Shown: piece by piece, positions 7,992-18,014 of the stretch
Layout: every line of letters starts with the position of its first letter
How positions within the stretch are numbered: position 1 is the first letter of the stretch
From: an uncultured Bacilli bacterium
Lineage (GTDB): Bacteria; Bacillota_I; Bacilli_A; RF39; UBA660
Direction of reading: 5' to 3'
NCBI GenBank assembly: GCA_947624045.1
Contig: CANQIL010000005.1
Coordinates: forward strand, 1-64,000
Length of the DNA: 64,000 nt
The notes under the pieces: model-generated
Told to the model about the DNA's origin: nothing
Seen by the model: only the letters and a program-made list of their open reading frames with translations
Database searches by the model: none
Program-made: the position numbers and the translations under genes

Positions 7992-9986
7992 ATGAATAAT
8001 AGAAAAACTAAATTAATTATAATAGCTTGTCTTTGTGTAGCAGTATTAGGGTTATCTATTGGATATGCCTTGCTTTCAGCTAGTTTAAAGATAAATGGTA
8101 CAGCTAAAGTAGAAGCTAAATGGGACGTAGTCTTTTTAGAAAATGAAATTGATACTGTTCCTACTGGTACAGCAGAGTGTAATATAGGTACTGTTACTGG
8201 TACTTCGATTGAAGGCATGAGTGTTGTTTTTAATAAGCCGGGTGATTCTTGTACTTTTACAGTGCCTGTTAAAAATATAGGTACAATTCCTGCTAGATTA
8301 GTAGATGTAACAGGCAAGAGTTCTAATTTAACATTTTTGGGTAAATCAGCTGATCAAGATATTCTAAGAAGTAATGTAACATATGAAGTAAATTATGGAA
8401 CAACTCAAATAAAAGGTACAACTGATTTTTCTACTATTCCTGTCTTGAATGAAAAGGCAAAAGAAACAGTAACATTAAAGGCAACATTTTTAAATTCGTC
8501 TACGGAAATGCCAACAGGAGAAGTAATAATAGGCGGATTAGACAGAGCTTTTATTTATGAAAGTAACATAAATGGAGAGACTAGTGGTTCAATTACTCCA
8601 GTAGTAGATAATATTCCTAATCCACCTGAATTAAACGGTGATATGATACCAGTTTATTATGAAAAAATAACTGATAAAACAGGTAATTGGAAGAAAGCCG
8701 ATATAAATAATGAAAATAATAATTGGTATGATTATAGTAAACAACAATGGGCTAATGCTGTAACTATTGTTTCTGATAAACGTGATGAGATAAAGCAGGC
8801 AGGAGTAGGTACTTCAATTGATATAAATTATATAAATACCATGTGGGTATGGATACCAAGATACTCATATACAATAAAAAGCGAAGATGGAGAAAATTAT
8901 TTTGGTAAAGCTAGTTTTGGTAACGATAATCCAACTCAAGCTTTGCCTGGCGAAATAGATGTCAAGTTTATTTCTAAAGTAACGGAAACAGGAACTGCTC
9001 AATATACAGGAATTACACCAACCAATTGGCGTACCAACGAAGCATTTGACTTTGGAGGAGAAAAGAAAAATGGAATATGGGTCGGAAAATTTGAAACAAC
9101 TGGTAGTTTAGAAGGAGGTGGTCAAGCCTGTGTAGATGAGACATGTATTGTAAGTAATGTAACAATAAAACCTGGAGTAGAATCCTTAAGGAGTCAAACA
9201 GTAAGCAGTTTCTTTTATGCAGCAAGAAGTATGCAAAAAGATACCTCAACTTTCGGATTTAGTGCAAAAAGTGGCGACTTACATATGATGAAAAATGATG
9301 AGTGGGGAGCAGTAGCCTATCTTTCTCAAAGTAAATATGGAAAATATGGAAATAGTGATTATACAGGAGTAAATAAAGAAATATACATAAATAACGATAG
9401 TGGTTATATAACAGGACACAGTGGAGGAAGCCCAAGTGCAAGTAGTTCATCAACAAATTATGCCTACAATGATATGACTAATTTAGGTGAAGGACAAGGG
9501 CAAGTTGGACCTGGAGCTTCTACTACAGGAAACATTTACGGAATATATGATATGAGTGGAGGTTCTTTTGAATATGTAATGGGTACGCTAGAATATGATG
9601 AACAAGGAATAGAAAAACATAATGGGCAAATCGCGACAGGTTTATCAGGATTTAAAGGTCTAGATAAAAATGAAAGTACAACAGGAAACTATGACTTGCC
9701 TAATGCTAAATATTATAATAAATATAAAAGTGCTAATCCAACATCGAATAATTGGACATTAGCTAAACCTGAATCAGCCTGTAATGGTAGAATATGTTAT
9801 GGACATAATTTAAGTGAAACGTCAAATTGGTATAATGATACTAGTATCTTTGCTAACTACGATAAGCCATGGTTCAGACGTGGTAGTGGCTATAATCAAA
9901 CTACTGGTGCAGGAATTTTTTACATTTCTGTCCATACTGGTGGTTCAGACAATTTTAGCCCTTGTAGATTAGTTTTAACACCATAA
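7992..9986 (+). CDS. Anchored surface protein B, paralog of A, divergent FGE/CLec-like tail
   Basis: Same architecture as A; tail 'WFRRGSGYNQTTGAGIFYISVHTGGSDNFSPCRLVLTP'. Confidence 0.85.
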   Translation: MNNRKTKLIIIACLCVAVLGLSIGYALLSASLKINGTAKVEAKWDVVFLENEIDTVPTGTAECNIGTVTGTSIEGMSVVFNKPGDSCTFTVPVKNIGTIPARLVDVTGKSSNLTFLGKSADQDILRSNVTYEVNYGTTQIKGTTDFSTIPVLNEKAKETVTLKATFLNSSTEMPTGEVIIGGLDRAFIYESNINGETSGSITPVVDNIPNPPELNGDMIPVYYEKITDKTGNWKKADINNENNNWYDYSKQQWANAVTIVSDKRDEIKQAGVGTSIDINYINTMWVWIPRYSYTIKSEDGENYFGKASFGNDNPTQALPGEIDVKFISKVTETGTAQYTGITPTNWRTNEAFDFGGEKKNGIWVGKFETTGSLEGGGQACVDETCIVSNVTIKPGVESLRSQTVSSFFYAARSMQKDTSTFGFSAKSGDLHMMKNDEWGAVAYLSQSKYGKYGNSDYTGVNKEIYINNDSGYITGHSGGSPSASSSSTNYAYNDMTNLGEGQGQVGPGASTTGNIYGIYDMSGGSFEYVMGTLEYDEQGIEKHNGQIATGLSGFKGLDKNESTTGNYDLPNAKYYNKYKSANPTSNNWTLAKPESACNGRICYGHNLSETSNWYNDTSIFANYDKPWFRRGSGYNQTTGAGIFYISVHTGGSDNFSPCRLVLTP

Positions 9987-10061
9987 TATTTATCTTGCCT
10001 GTCTTTTCATAAAATGCTATAATTCTTTATGTAAATATAAGAATAAAGGGAGTTATGCTTT

Positions 10062-12686
10062 GTGAAAAGATTTTTTGCTTTAGAAGTAGAATCAGTAATT
10101 AATGATGTATCTGCCTCACTAACTGGCTTAACCGAAGAAGAAGCTACGAAACGACTACAAAAATATGGTAAGAATGAACTACCTAAGAAAAAGCCAGATA
10201 GTGTTATTAAGATATTTTTTCAAGAATTATTGGACCCAATTGTTTTAATATTAATAGTTGCGATAATTGCTAGTATAGTAATTGGTGAAACAATTGATGC
10301 GATTGCGATAACTTTAATTGTTTTAATAGACTTAATAATGGGTACTTTTCAAGAAAAAAAAGCTAATAATACCGCTTTAGCTTTAGCTAATCTAGTTAAA
10401 GAAAAAGTTAATGTCTTAAGAGATAATAAAGAAAAAGAGATACTTTCAACCGACTTAGTAGTTGGCGATATCATCCTTTTAACATCAGGGGATAAAATAG
10501 GAGCAGATATACGTCTAATAGAAACTCATAATTTTACAGTTGATGAGTCTGTTTTAACGGGAGAAAGTTTGCCGGTTGAGAAGAATTCTAAGAAGTTAGC
10601 TGATAAAGACCTAGCTATTGTTGACCAAACCAATATGATTTTTGCTGGTACTAGTGTTGTAACAGGAAGAGCTTTAGGTGTTGTCATTGGAACAAGTATT
10701 AATACCGAGATAGGTAAGATTGCCGATACGTTAAATAAGACAGAAGAAGAAAAATCTCCTTTAACTATTCGCGTTGAACAATTTTCTAAACAAATAACTA
10801 TTATTATAGTAGTAATTGCTTGTATAATTACATTACTTCTTTTATCTAAAGGTCTTCCATATAACGAAATTTTCTTATCAGTAATTGCTTTATCAGTTTC
10901 AGCTATGCCAGAAGGACTACCTCTTGCTTTAACAATGGCTTTAAGTATAGCTTCTAATAAAATGGCTAAGAAAAAAGTTATTGCGAAAAAGCTTCATTCA
11001 GTAGAAAGCCTTGGTAGTGTAACTGTTATTGCCTCTGATAAAACAGGTACTCTTACCGCTAATGAACAGACGGCTAAAAAGATTTTACTACCTAATGGCT
11101 ATGAGTATGATATTACCGGAGTAGGTTATAATATAAAAGGAGAAGTTGTTGGTAAAGAACTATCTTTGGCTAGAGAAATAGCTCTTTTAGGAGTTATCAA
11201 TAATGAAGCTAAATTTACTAAAGAAGAACAAATGGGAGATTCTATTGATATGGCTTTTTTAGTATTAGGTGAAAAGCTTAATCTAAATAAAGAAGATATT
11301 AATATCCTAGAAGTAATTCCTTATGAATCAGCTAATAAGTATTCAGCTGTTTTCTATGAAAAAGATGGAGAAGCTTACTGTACGATTAAAGGCTCACTAG
11401 AAAAAGTTTTAGAGTTTTGTAATAGCGTTAATTTAATAGATGCTAAAATGCCAAAACAAAAGCTAATTAAACAAAATGAATATTTAGCTAATTTAGGATA
11501 CCGCGTAATTGCTTTAGCTAATGCTAAAATTACTAAGAAAGATGAATATACTGAAAAAGACTTAAAGAATTTAACATTTATGGGTTTAGTTGGTTTTATT
11601 GACCCAATTCGTAAAGAGGTAATTTCTTCGATAAAACAATGTCATAGTGCTGGTATTAAAGTTTTAATGATTACTGGGGACCATCCACTTACGGCTTTTG
11701 CGATTGCTAAAGAATTGAAATTAACAGTTGATTATAAAGAAGTGGCTACTGGTGATGAAGTAGAAAAGTATTACTCAATGGGAGAAATAGCTTTTGATAA
11801 ATTTATTAAAGCTAAAAAAGTCTTTTCCCGAGTTGCGCCTTTACAGAAATTACAAATTGTTGAATCTTTAAAAAGACAAGGTGAATTTGTCGCTGTTACA
11901 GGAGATGGCGTTAATGATGCTCCAGCTTTAAAGACAGCTAATATTGGTGTTGCCATGGGTAGTGGTACCGATATAGCTAGAGAAACAGCTAAAATGATTA
12001 TAATTGATGATAATTTTAAATCAATAGTAAGTGGAGTTAGAGAAGGTCGTATTGCTTATAGTAATATCAGAAAGATTGCCTTTTTCCTTATTTCTTGCGG
12101 CTTAGCCGAAGTATTATTTTTCTGCCTATCAACGCTTTTTAATATGCCTATGCCACTTGTTGCGATACAACTACTTTGGTTAAATATTGTAACTGATGGC
12201 TTGCAAGACTTTGCTTTATCTTTTGAAAAAGGTGAAGATAATATTATGAAAGAAAAGCCTAGAAGCCCTAAAGAAAGCTTATTTGATAAAACACTATTTT
12301 CTGAAATTGCCTTTTCAGGTAGCGTAATTGGCATATTAGTTTTCATTTGTTGGTTTTATTTAATTAGAAAACTTCATTTAGATGTTAGTATTGCTCGAGG
12401 TTATATAATGGCTTTAATGGTATTTATTCAAAATATTCATGTCTTTAATTGCCGCAGTGAGAAAAAATCAGCCTTTTCTGTTCCACTTAAACAAAATTTA
12501 ATGATAGTATTAGCTGTCTTTGGCTCAATTTTCTTACAAATTATTGTAATGGAAGTAGATTTCTTAGCTTTATTCTTAAAAACAACACCAATTCCTTTTA
12601 TCCATCTAGTTTTCTTATTTGCTATTTCATTATTTATTTTAATAATTATGGAAATTTACAAGACAATTAAATATAAAAATACATAA
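10062..12686 (+). CDS. Cation-translocating P-type ATPase (Ca2+-type)
   Basis: 'DKTGTLT', 'TGDGVNDAPALKTANIGVAMG', cation ATPase N-terminus 'GLTEEEATKRLQKYGKNEL'; GTG start. Confidence 0.95.
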   Translation: MKRFFALEVESVINDVSASLTGLTEEEATKRLQKYGKNELPKKKPDSVIKIFFQELLDPIVLILIVAIIASIVIGETIDAIAITLIVLIDLIMGTFQEKKANNTALALANLVKEKVNVLRDNKEKEILSTDLVVGDIILLTSGDKIGADIRLIETHNFTVDESVLTGESLPVEKNSKKLADKDLAIVDQTNMIFAGTSVVTGRALGVVIGTSINTEIGKIADTLNKTEEEKSPLTIRVEQFSKQITIIIVVIACIITLLLLSKGLPYNEIFLSVIALSVSAMPEGLPLALTMALSIASNKMAKKKVIAKKLHSVESLGSVTVIASDKTGTLTANEQTAKKILLPNGYEYDITGVGYNIKGEVVGKELSLAREIALLGVINNEAKFTKEEQMGDSIDMAFLVLGEKLNLNKEDINILEVIPYESANKYSAVFYEKDGEAYCTIKGSLEKVLEFCNSVNLIDAKMPKQKLIKQNEYLANLGYRVIALANAKITKKDEYTEKDLKNLTFMGLVGFIDPIRKEVISSIKQCHSAGIKVLMITGDHPLTAFAIAKELKLTVDYKEVATGDEVEKYYSMGEIAFDKFIKAKKVFSRVAPLQKLQIVESLKRQGEFVAVTGDGVNDAPALKTANIGVAMGSGTDIARETAKMIIIDDNFKSIVSGVREGRIAYSNIRKIAFFLISCGLAEVLFFCLSTLFNMPMPLVAIQLLWLNIVTDGLQDFALSFEKGEDNIMKEKPRSPKESLFDKTLFSEIAFSGSVIGILVFICWFYLIRKLHLDVSIARGYIMALMVFIQNIHVFNCRSEKKSAFSVPLKQNLMIVLAVFGSIFLQIIVMEVDFLALFLKTTPIPFIHLVFLFAISLFILIIMEIYKTIKYKNT

Positions 12687-13027
12687 AACTTATGATGTTA
12701 TATTAGCAAAACATTTAAAAATAAAGTTTCCTACAATTAATTAGAGTTGTACGTAAGAAATTTAAGATACTATAAAAATTTGCTAGTGAATTTGATAATA
12801 ATAAATTTTTGCAAGGAGCCCTTGCAAAATTATCTTGGACTTCAATTACAACTATTATGGATGCCTTTATATTCATCGTCGCCCTTGTAAAAAACTAAAA
12901 CAAGGAGTATAATTGTGAACATGAAGTGCTATAAAAAACAAAAAAAGTATGTTCAAAATGAACGCAAATAGACTAACAAATTTTTTAATTTAGAAATTGA
13001 TGTAATCTAAGTAAAGGAGGTTTTATT

Positions 13028-15016
13028 TTGCTTACAGATAAAACTTTAAAAGAAACTAATGAAAAAAGAATTATTGATTCTATTTCTACTTTAGCAATTG
13101 ATATGATTGATAATGCTCAAAGTGGGCATCCGGGAATTGCTTTGGGAGCAGCTCCTATAATTTATACGTTATATGCTAAACATTTACGTTTTGATGTTGA
13201 TAGTCCAACTTGTTTTAATAGAGATCGTTTTATTTTATCAGCTGGTCATGCTTCAGCTCTTTTATATGCAACACTATTTATGGCTGGTTTTCCTTATACT
13301 TTAGATGATTTAAAAGCATTCAGACAGATAGATTCTATAACTCCGGGCCATCCGGAGTTAAATCCCAAGTTAGGAGTAGAAGCAACAACCGGCCCTTTAG
13401 GGCAAGGTTTCGCTATGGCCGTTGGTATGGCAATGGCCGAAGCTAATCTTCGTAGTCGTTTTAATAAAGGCAAAAAGGAAATAATTGATTTTAATACTTA
13501 TGTCTTATGTAGTGATGGCGATTTAATGGAAGGAATTAGCTATGAAGCCGCTAGTTTAGCCGGTACTTTAAAACTAAATAAATTAATTGTTTTATATGAT
13601 TCTAATTCAGTTTGCTTAGATGGTAAGACATCAGATACTTTTACGGAAAATATTGCGATGCGTTTTGTTTCCTTAGGTTGGAATGTTATAACGGTTGATG
13701 ATGGCGAAGTTTATGAGCTAATTAATAAAGCTATTGAAGAAGCTAAGAGTAGTACTGATAAGCCTACTTTAATTGAAGTTAAGACAACTATCGGTAAAAA
13801 TTCTTTCTTGGAGGGTACTAATAAAGTTCATGGCAGTCCTCTTACAAAAGAAGATATTACTAATATAAAAGAAAAACTTAATATTCGCGATATTCCATTT
13901 ACCGTTTCCCAAAGTGCGATGGAAGATTTCCAAGCTTTAATTAAAGAAAGATGTCATAACTTAGTTAGTGATTTTGAAAAGAACTTTAAAGAACTAAGTG
14001 AAACTGAGCAGGAAGAGTTAAGCTACTTTATGAATAATGATAAGAAAATTGATATAAAAGAACTTATCTATAATCCACCCGAAGACAAGTGGGAGTCACC
14101 TCGTGAAACTTCTCATAAAATATTAAATTCTAATGTTTTAAAGATTCCTTATGTCATAGGTGGTAGTGCTGATTTAGCTAGTTCTAATCGTACCTGTATT
14201 GAAGATGGTGGCAATTTTTCTAGTAATGACTATCTAGGTAGAAATATTTTCTATGGTGTTAGAGAGCATGCTATGGGAGCAATTACTAATGGGCTAGCTT
14301 TATGTGGTTTTAGACCATTTGCTTCAACGTTCTTAAGCTTTAGTGATTACTTGCGTCCCGCTCTTAGAATGTCTGCTTTAATGAATTTAGCGCCTATTTA
14401 TATTTTTACGCATGACTCTATTAGTGTAGGAGAAGATGGACCAACTCATCAACCCGTGGAGCAACTACTTTCCCTACGTAGTATTCCTAATATGGATGTC
14501 TTTCGTCCAGCCGATGCCAATGAAGTAATTGGCGCCTATCGGGTGATTTTCTCAAAAAACAGCAACCCCTCAGTTATAGCTTTATCAAGAAATAAGCTAC
14601 CTATATTAGAACTAACTAAAGCTAACGAAGTAGAACGTGGTGGCTATATCCTATATGACCCGGAGAAGAAAGCTAATGGTATTTTAATTTCTTCCGGAGA
14701 AGAAGTTCATAGTGCCCTAGAAGTAGCTTATCGCTTAAAACCAAAAGGTTTTGAAATAAGAGTTGTTTCTATGCCTAACTTAGAACGTTTCTTAGCTCAA
14801 AGCCCTGAATATATCGAAGAAGTTTTACCAGTAGAAATTCGTAAGATTGCGATTGAAGCCGGAAGCTCCTATAGCTTTAGTAAACTAATTTTCAATGATA
14901 AATACTTAATTACTTTAGATAAATTTGGTGCTAGTGGTAAAAAAGAAGATGTTTATAAGAAGTTTGGTTTTGATATTGATTCACTAGAAGAAAAAATTGA
15001 AAATTTACTAAAATAA
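13028..15016 (+). CDS. tkt: Transketolase
   Basis: 'DMIDNAQSGHPGIALGAAPIIYTLY', 'GPLGQGFAMAVGMAMAE', 'EDGPTHQPVEQL'; TTG start. Confidence 0.96.
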   Translation: MLTDKTLKETNEKRIIDSISTLAIDMIDNAQSGHPGIALGAAPIIYTLYAKHLRFDVDSPTCFNRDRFILSAGHASALLYATLFMAGFPYTLDDLKAFRQIDSITPGHPELNPKLGVEATTGPLGQGFAMAVGMAMAEANLRSRFNKGKKEIIDFNTYVLCSDGDLMEGISYEAASLAGTLKLNKLIVLYDSNSVCLDGKTSDTFTENIAMRFVSLGWNVITVDDGEVYELINKAIEEAKSSTDKPTLIEVKTTIGKNSFLEGTNKVHGSPLTKEDITNIKEKLNIRDIPFTVSQSAMEDFQALIKERCHNLVSDFEKNFKELSETEQEELSYFMNNDKKIDIKELIYNPPEDKWESPRETSHKILNSNVLKIPYVIGGSADLASSNRTCIEDGGNFSSNDYLGRNIFYGVREHAMGAITNGLALCGFRPFASTFLSFSDYLRPALRMSALMNLAPIYIFTHDSISVGEDGPTHQPVEQLLSLRSIPNMDVFRPADANEVIGAYRVIFSKNSNPSVIALSRNKLPILELTKANEVERGGYILYDPEKKANGILISSGEEVHSALEVAYRLKPKGFEIRVVSMPNLERFLAQSPEYIEEVLPVEIRKIAIEAGSSYSFSKLIFNDKYLITLDKFGASGKKEDVYKKFGFDIDSLEEKIENLLK

Positions 15017-15065
15017 TTCAACAAAAATAGACTTTTCTATTTGCTACTATAAAAGTGGTGATAAT

Positions 15066-15503
15066 ATGAAAGTTTATTTTATTTTCAATATAAAAGATGA
15101 ATTTGTTAATCTTTACAAAGATAATAGTCAAGTTCTATATAATATTTTAAAACAAATTTATTATTTAAAAAAAGAAGAAGTAGAGTATGGTTATAATCTT
15201 TTTAGAGAACTAACTAAACCTATTGAAAAAGGTAAGATGGATAAAGAAATCTTTATTAAGTTACATAGAGAATTACCTTATATGAAAAGAAAAGATACGC
15301 ATATTTACAATAACTTATATAAAGATGAAGTAAGTCGCTTAACAATAAAGGGTAGTTATATAAAACTTAGTTTGGAACAAAACTTCTCAACCTTTTTAAC
15401 TATTCTTAATGGCTTTTCTAAAAACTTTTTTGTCTGTTCTTTTATGAAAGATACTTTTTTCTTTTTAAATGACTACTTAGAAAGAGAAAAAACACTTGTT
15501 TAA
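15066..15503 (+). CDS. hypothetical protein (sporulation inhibitor of replication SirA-like context)
   Basis: 145-aa ORF between tkt and YneF-like gene; the SirA suggestion rests mainly on gene neighbourhood and is weak. Confidence 0.5.
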   Translation: MKVYFIFNIKDEFVNLYKDNSQVLYNILKQIYYLKKEEVEYGYNLFRELTKPIEKGKMDKEIFIKLHRELPYMKRKDTHIYNNLYKDEVSRLTIKGSYIKLSLEQNFSTFLTILNGFSKNFFVCSFMKDTFFFLNDYLEREKTLV

Positions 15504-15546
15504 TTAAGAGAATTTATGTAAAATATACCTTAAGGAGATGATTTTT

Positions 15547-15756
15547 ATGTTTTGGGATATAATGCGTGTATTATTTGGATTGATTATAGGATTAGTTATA
15601 GGTTTTTTTGGAGCTAGACATTATATGAAAAAGTATTTTCAAAAAAATCCACCTATCAACAGAGATATGATTAAAGCTTTAATGATGCAGATGGGAAGAA
15701 AACCTAATGAAAAACAAATTAATCAAATGATGAAAGCGATGGAAAAATACCAATAA
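15547..15756 (+). CDS. YneF family (UPF0154) membrane protein
   Basis: '[53 protein letters not shown]'. Confidence 0.88.
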   Translation: MFWDIMRVLFGLIIGLVIGFFGARHYMKKYFQKNPPINRDMIKALMMQMGRKPNEKQINQMMKAMEKYQ

Positions 15757-15782
15757 AGGTATTTTTTCTTGATATGTAAATT

Positions 15783-17543
15783 ATGAAAGACTTTAAAGAA
15801 AAATTAGCTCTAGTTCCTACTAAACCGGGCAGTTATCAAATGAAGAATAAAGATGGTGTTATTATCTATGTTGGTAAAGCTAAAAACTTAAAAAATCGCC
15901 TAAAAAGCTATTTTACGGGAAATGCTACTGGTAAGACTAGATTATTAGTGGAAGATATTGATGACTTTGAATACATAGTTACATCATCTGAATTAGAATC
16001 TTTAATATTAGAAATAACTTTAATAAAAAAATATGACCCTAAATATAATATTTTACTTAAAGATGATAAGAGTTATCCTTATATTGAATTAACAAATGAT
16101 ACATATCCTACCTTAAAAATAGTTAGAAATATTAAACGCAAAAAAAATAAGAATCATTTATATGGACCATATCCGAATGCTACGGCAGCTAGAAAAACCG
16201 TCAATATGATAAATAGATTATATCCCCTTAGAAAGTGTGAGCATTTAAAGAAAGAGCCTTGCTTATACTATCATATACATGAATGTCTTGGTTACTGTAC
16301 TAAGAAGATTCCCAAAGAAACTATTGATGAGATGAAAAGAGAAATCATTACTTTTCTTAAAGGGGATGCTAGTATTGTTACTAAAAAATTAGAAGAAGAA
16401 ATGTATAAAGCTAGTGAAGCTTTAAATTATGAAAGAGCTAATGAATTAAAATATATGCTAGAAGATATTAATACTACTCTTAGAAAACAAAAAATTGACT
16501 TAAATAAGAACTATAACTTTGATTTAGTAAATTATTATAATGATAAAAATTATTTATCAATAGAAATCTTTTTTATTAGAGAAGGACGTCTTTTTGGAAG
16601 ACACAATGAAATTATTCAGACGATTGCTGATGTTAAAGATGCTGTTTTAGAATACTTAATTAAGTTTTATGAAAAGACTCTTTTACCTAAAGAGTTATAT
16701 ATACCAAGTGAATTAGATGATGAGCTTGTTTCGTCATACTTCAATGTTAAAGTAATAAAACCTTTACGTGGTAAATTAAAGAATTTAATGGACTTAGCTT
16801 GTGAAAACGCTAAAGAGCAAATTGATTTACAAGAAGAAACACTTAAAAAAGATGAACAAGTAAGGCTTAATGCCCTAGAAGAACTTAAGAAGCTTTTAAA
16901 ATTAGAGAAAGTTTCTCGAATGGAATCTTTTGATAATTCGCATTTGTTTGGTACTTTTTATGTAGGTGGTATGGTTGTTTTTGAAGACTTTTTACCAGTT
17001 AAAGATGAGTATCGTAAGTTTAAGATAAGTAGTAAAGTCAAAGATGATTTAAGTGCGATGAAGGAAGTTTTGTACCGAAGATATTATAAAGTATTAATGG
17101 AAAATTTACAAAAGCCGGACTTAATTGTTATGGATGGTGGCGAGTTACAGGTAAATGTGGCCAAAGAAATTATTTCATCACTACACTTAGATATTCCTAT
17201 TATTGGTTTAGCTAAAGATAAGAATCATCGAACTAATTATATAATTAATGAAAATCTAGAAAAGCTAGAAGTAAGTAAAGATAGTAATCTATTCTTATTC
17301 TTAACAAGAATTCAAGAAGAAGTGCATCGTTACGCTATTAGTTATCATCGTAATATTAAAGCTAAAGGTGCTCTAGCAAGTGTCCTTGATTTAGTACCTG
17401 GTATTGGTAGTGTAAGAAGAAAAGAATTATTAAAAAAGTTTGGTTCTTTAAAGAAAATGAAAGAAGCCAGTGTTGAAGAGTTAGCCGAAGTTGTTTCTAT
17501 GGATGTTGCACAGAATTTATTTAACTATTTGCAAGAATTATAG
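15783..17543 (+). CDS. uvrC: Excinuclease ABC subunit C
   Basis: 'LALVPTKPGSYQMKNKDGVIIYVGKAKNLKNRLKSYF', C-terminal HhH 'LVPGIGSVRRKELLKKFGSLKKM'. Confidence 0.97.
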   Translation: MKDFKEKLALVPTKPGSYQMKNKDGVIIYVGKAKNLKNRLKSYFTGNATGKTRLLVEDIDDFEYIVTSSELESLILEITLIKKYDPKYNILLKDDKSYPYIELTNDTYPTLKIVRNIKRKKNKNHLYGPYPNATAARKTVNMINRLYPLRKCEHLKKEPCLYYHIHECLGYCTKKIPKETIDEMKREIITFLKGDASIVTKKLEEEMYKASEALNYERANELKYMLEDINTTLRKQKIDLNKNYNFDLVNYYNDKNYLSIEIFFIREGRLFGRHNEIIQTIADVKDAVLEYLIKFYEKTLLPKELYIPSELDDELVSSYFNVKVIKPLRGKLKNLMDLACENAKEQIDLQEETLKKDEQVRLNALEELKKLLKLEKVSRMESFDNSHLFGTFYVGGMVVFEDFLPVKDEYRKFKISSKVKDDLSAMKEVLYRRYYKVLMENLQKPDLIVMDGGELQVNVAKEIISSLHLDIPIIGLAKDKNHRTNYIINENLEKLEVSKDSNLFLFLTRIQEEVHRYAISYHRNIKAKGALASVLDLVPGIGSVRRKELLKKFGSLKKMKEASVEELAEVVSMDVAQNLFNYLQEL

Positions 17544-17571
17544 TATAATGGTAGTGTTGGAGGCAGTTATT

Positions 17572-18000
17572 ATGAAAATGAAAGATTCAGGATTTTCTTT
17601 AGTAGAATTATTGGCGGCCGTTGCCCTTTTAGGAATACTTACAGGAGTAGCGGTAGGTGCTGTGACGGGATATATCGATAAAGCTAAAAATCAAGCTTAT
17701 AATAGTTTATATAAAGCTGCGTATGAGGGATGCGAAAATTATGTTTTAGAAACAGGCGCTGCCCAAATTTTAGATAATAATGCAACGGGTAGTGTTTCTA
17801 TTACAAAGTTAACTGATGATGGTTATATAACAGACCCAATTGACCCTAATACCAAAACAAAATGTACTGGTACTGTTAACTATAAAATGAAAAAAGGTAG
17901 TGGGAAAGTTGCTGATACACTAGTTTTTAAAGTATCTTTAAGTTGTCCAGGAAGAAGTAGCTTGCCAGCTAAAGTTTTTCCTGAAGGGGCAACATATTAA
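17572..18000 (+). CDS. Type IV prepilin-like (ComGC/GspG-like) protein
   Basis: Prepilin N-terminus 'KMKDSGFSLVELLAAVALLGILTGVAVGAV'; ATG at 17572. Confidence 0.85.
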   Translation: MKMKDSGFSLVELLAAVALLGILTGVAVGAVTGYIDKAKNQAYNSLYKAAYEGCENYVLETGAAQILDNNATGSVSITKLTDDGYITDPIDPNTKTKCTGTVNYKMKKGSGKVADTLVFKVSLSCPGRSSLPAKVFPEGATY

Positions 18001-18014
18001 AAGGTGTGAAGTAT

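Noticed and set aside
5581-9986. A complete diversity-generating retroelement in the window
   Set aside because: No ORF shows reverse-transcriptase motifs (such as YxDD in an RT context), and no AAC-rich template repeat matching the tails was seen on reading either strand. Only the putative targets are present, so the DGR idea stays a hypothesis.
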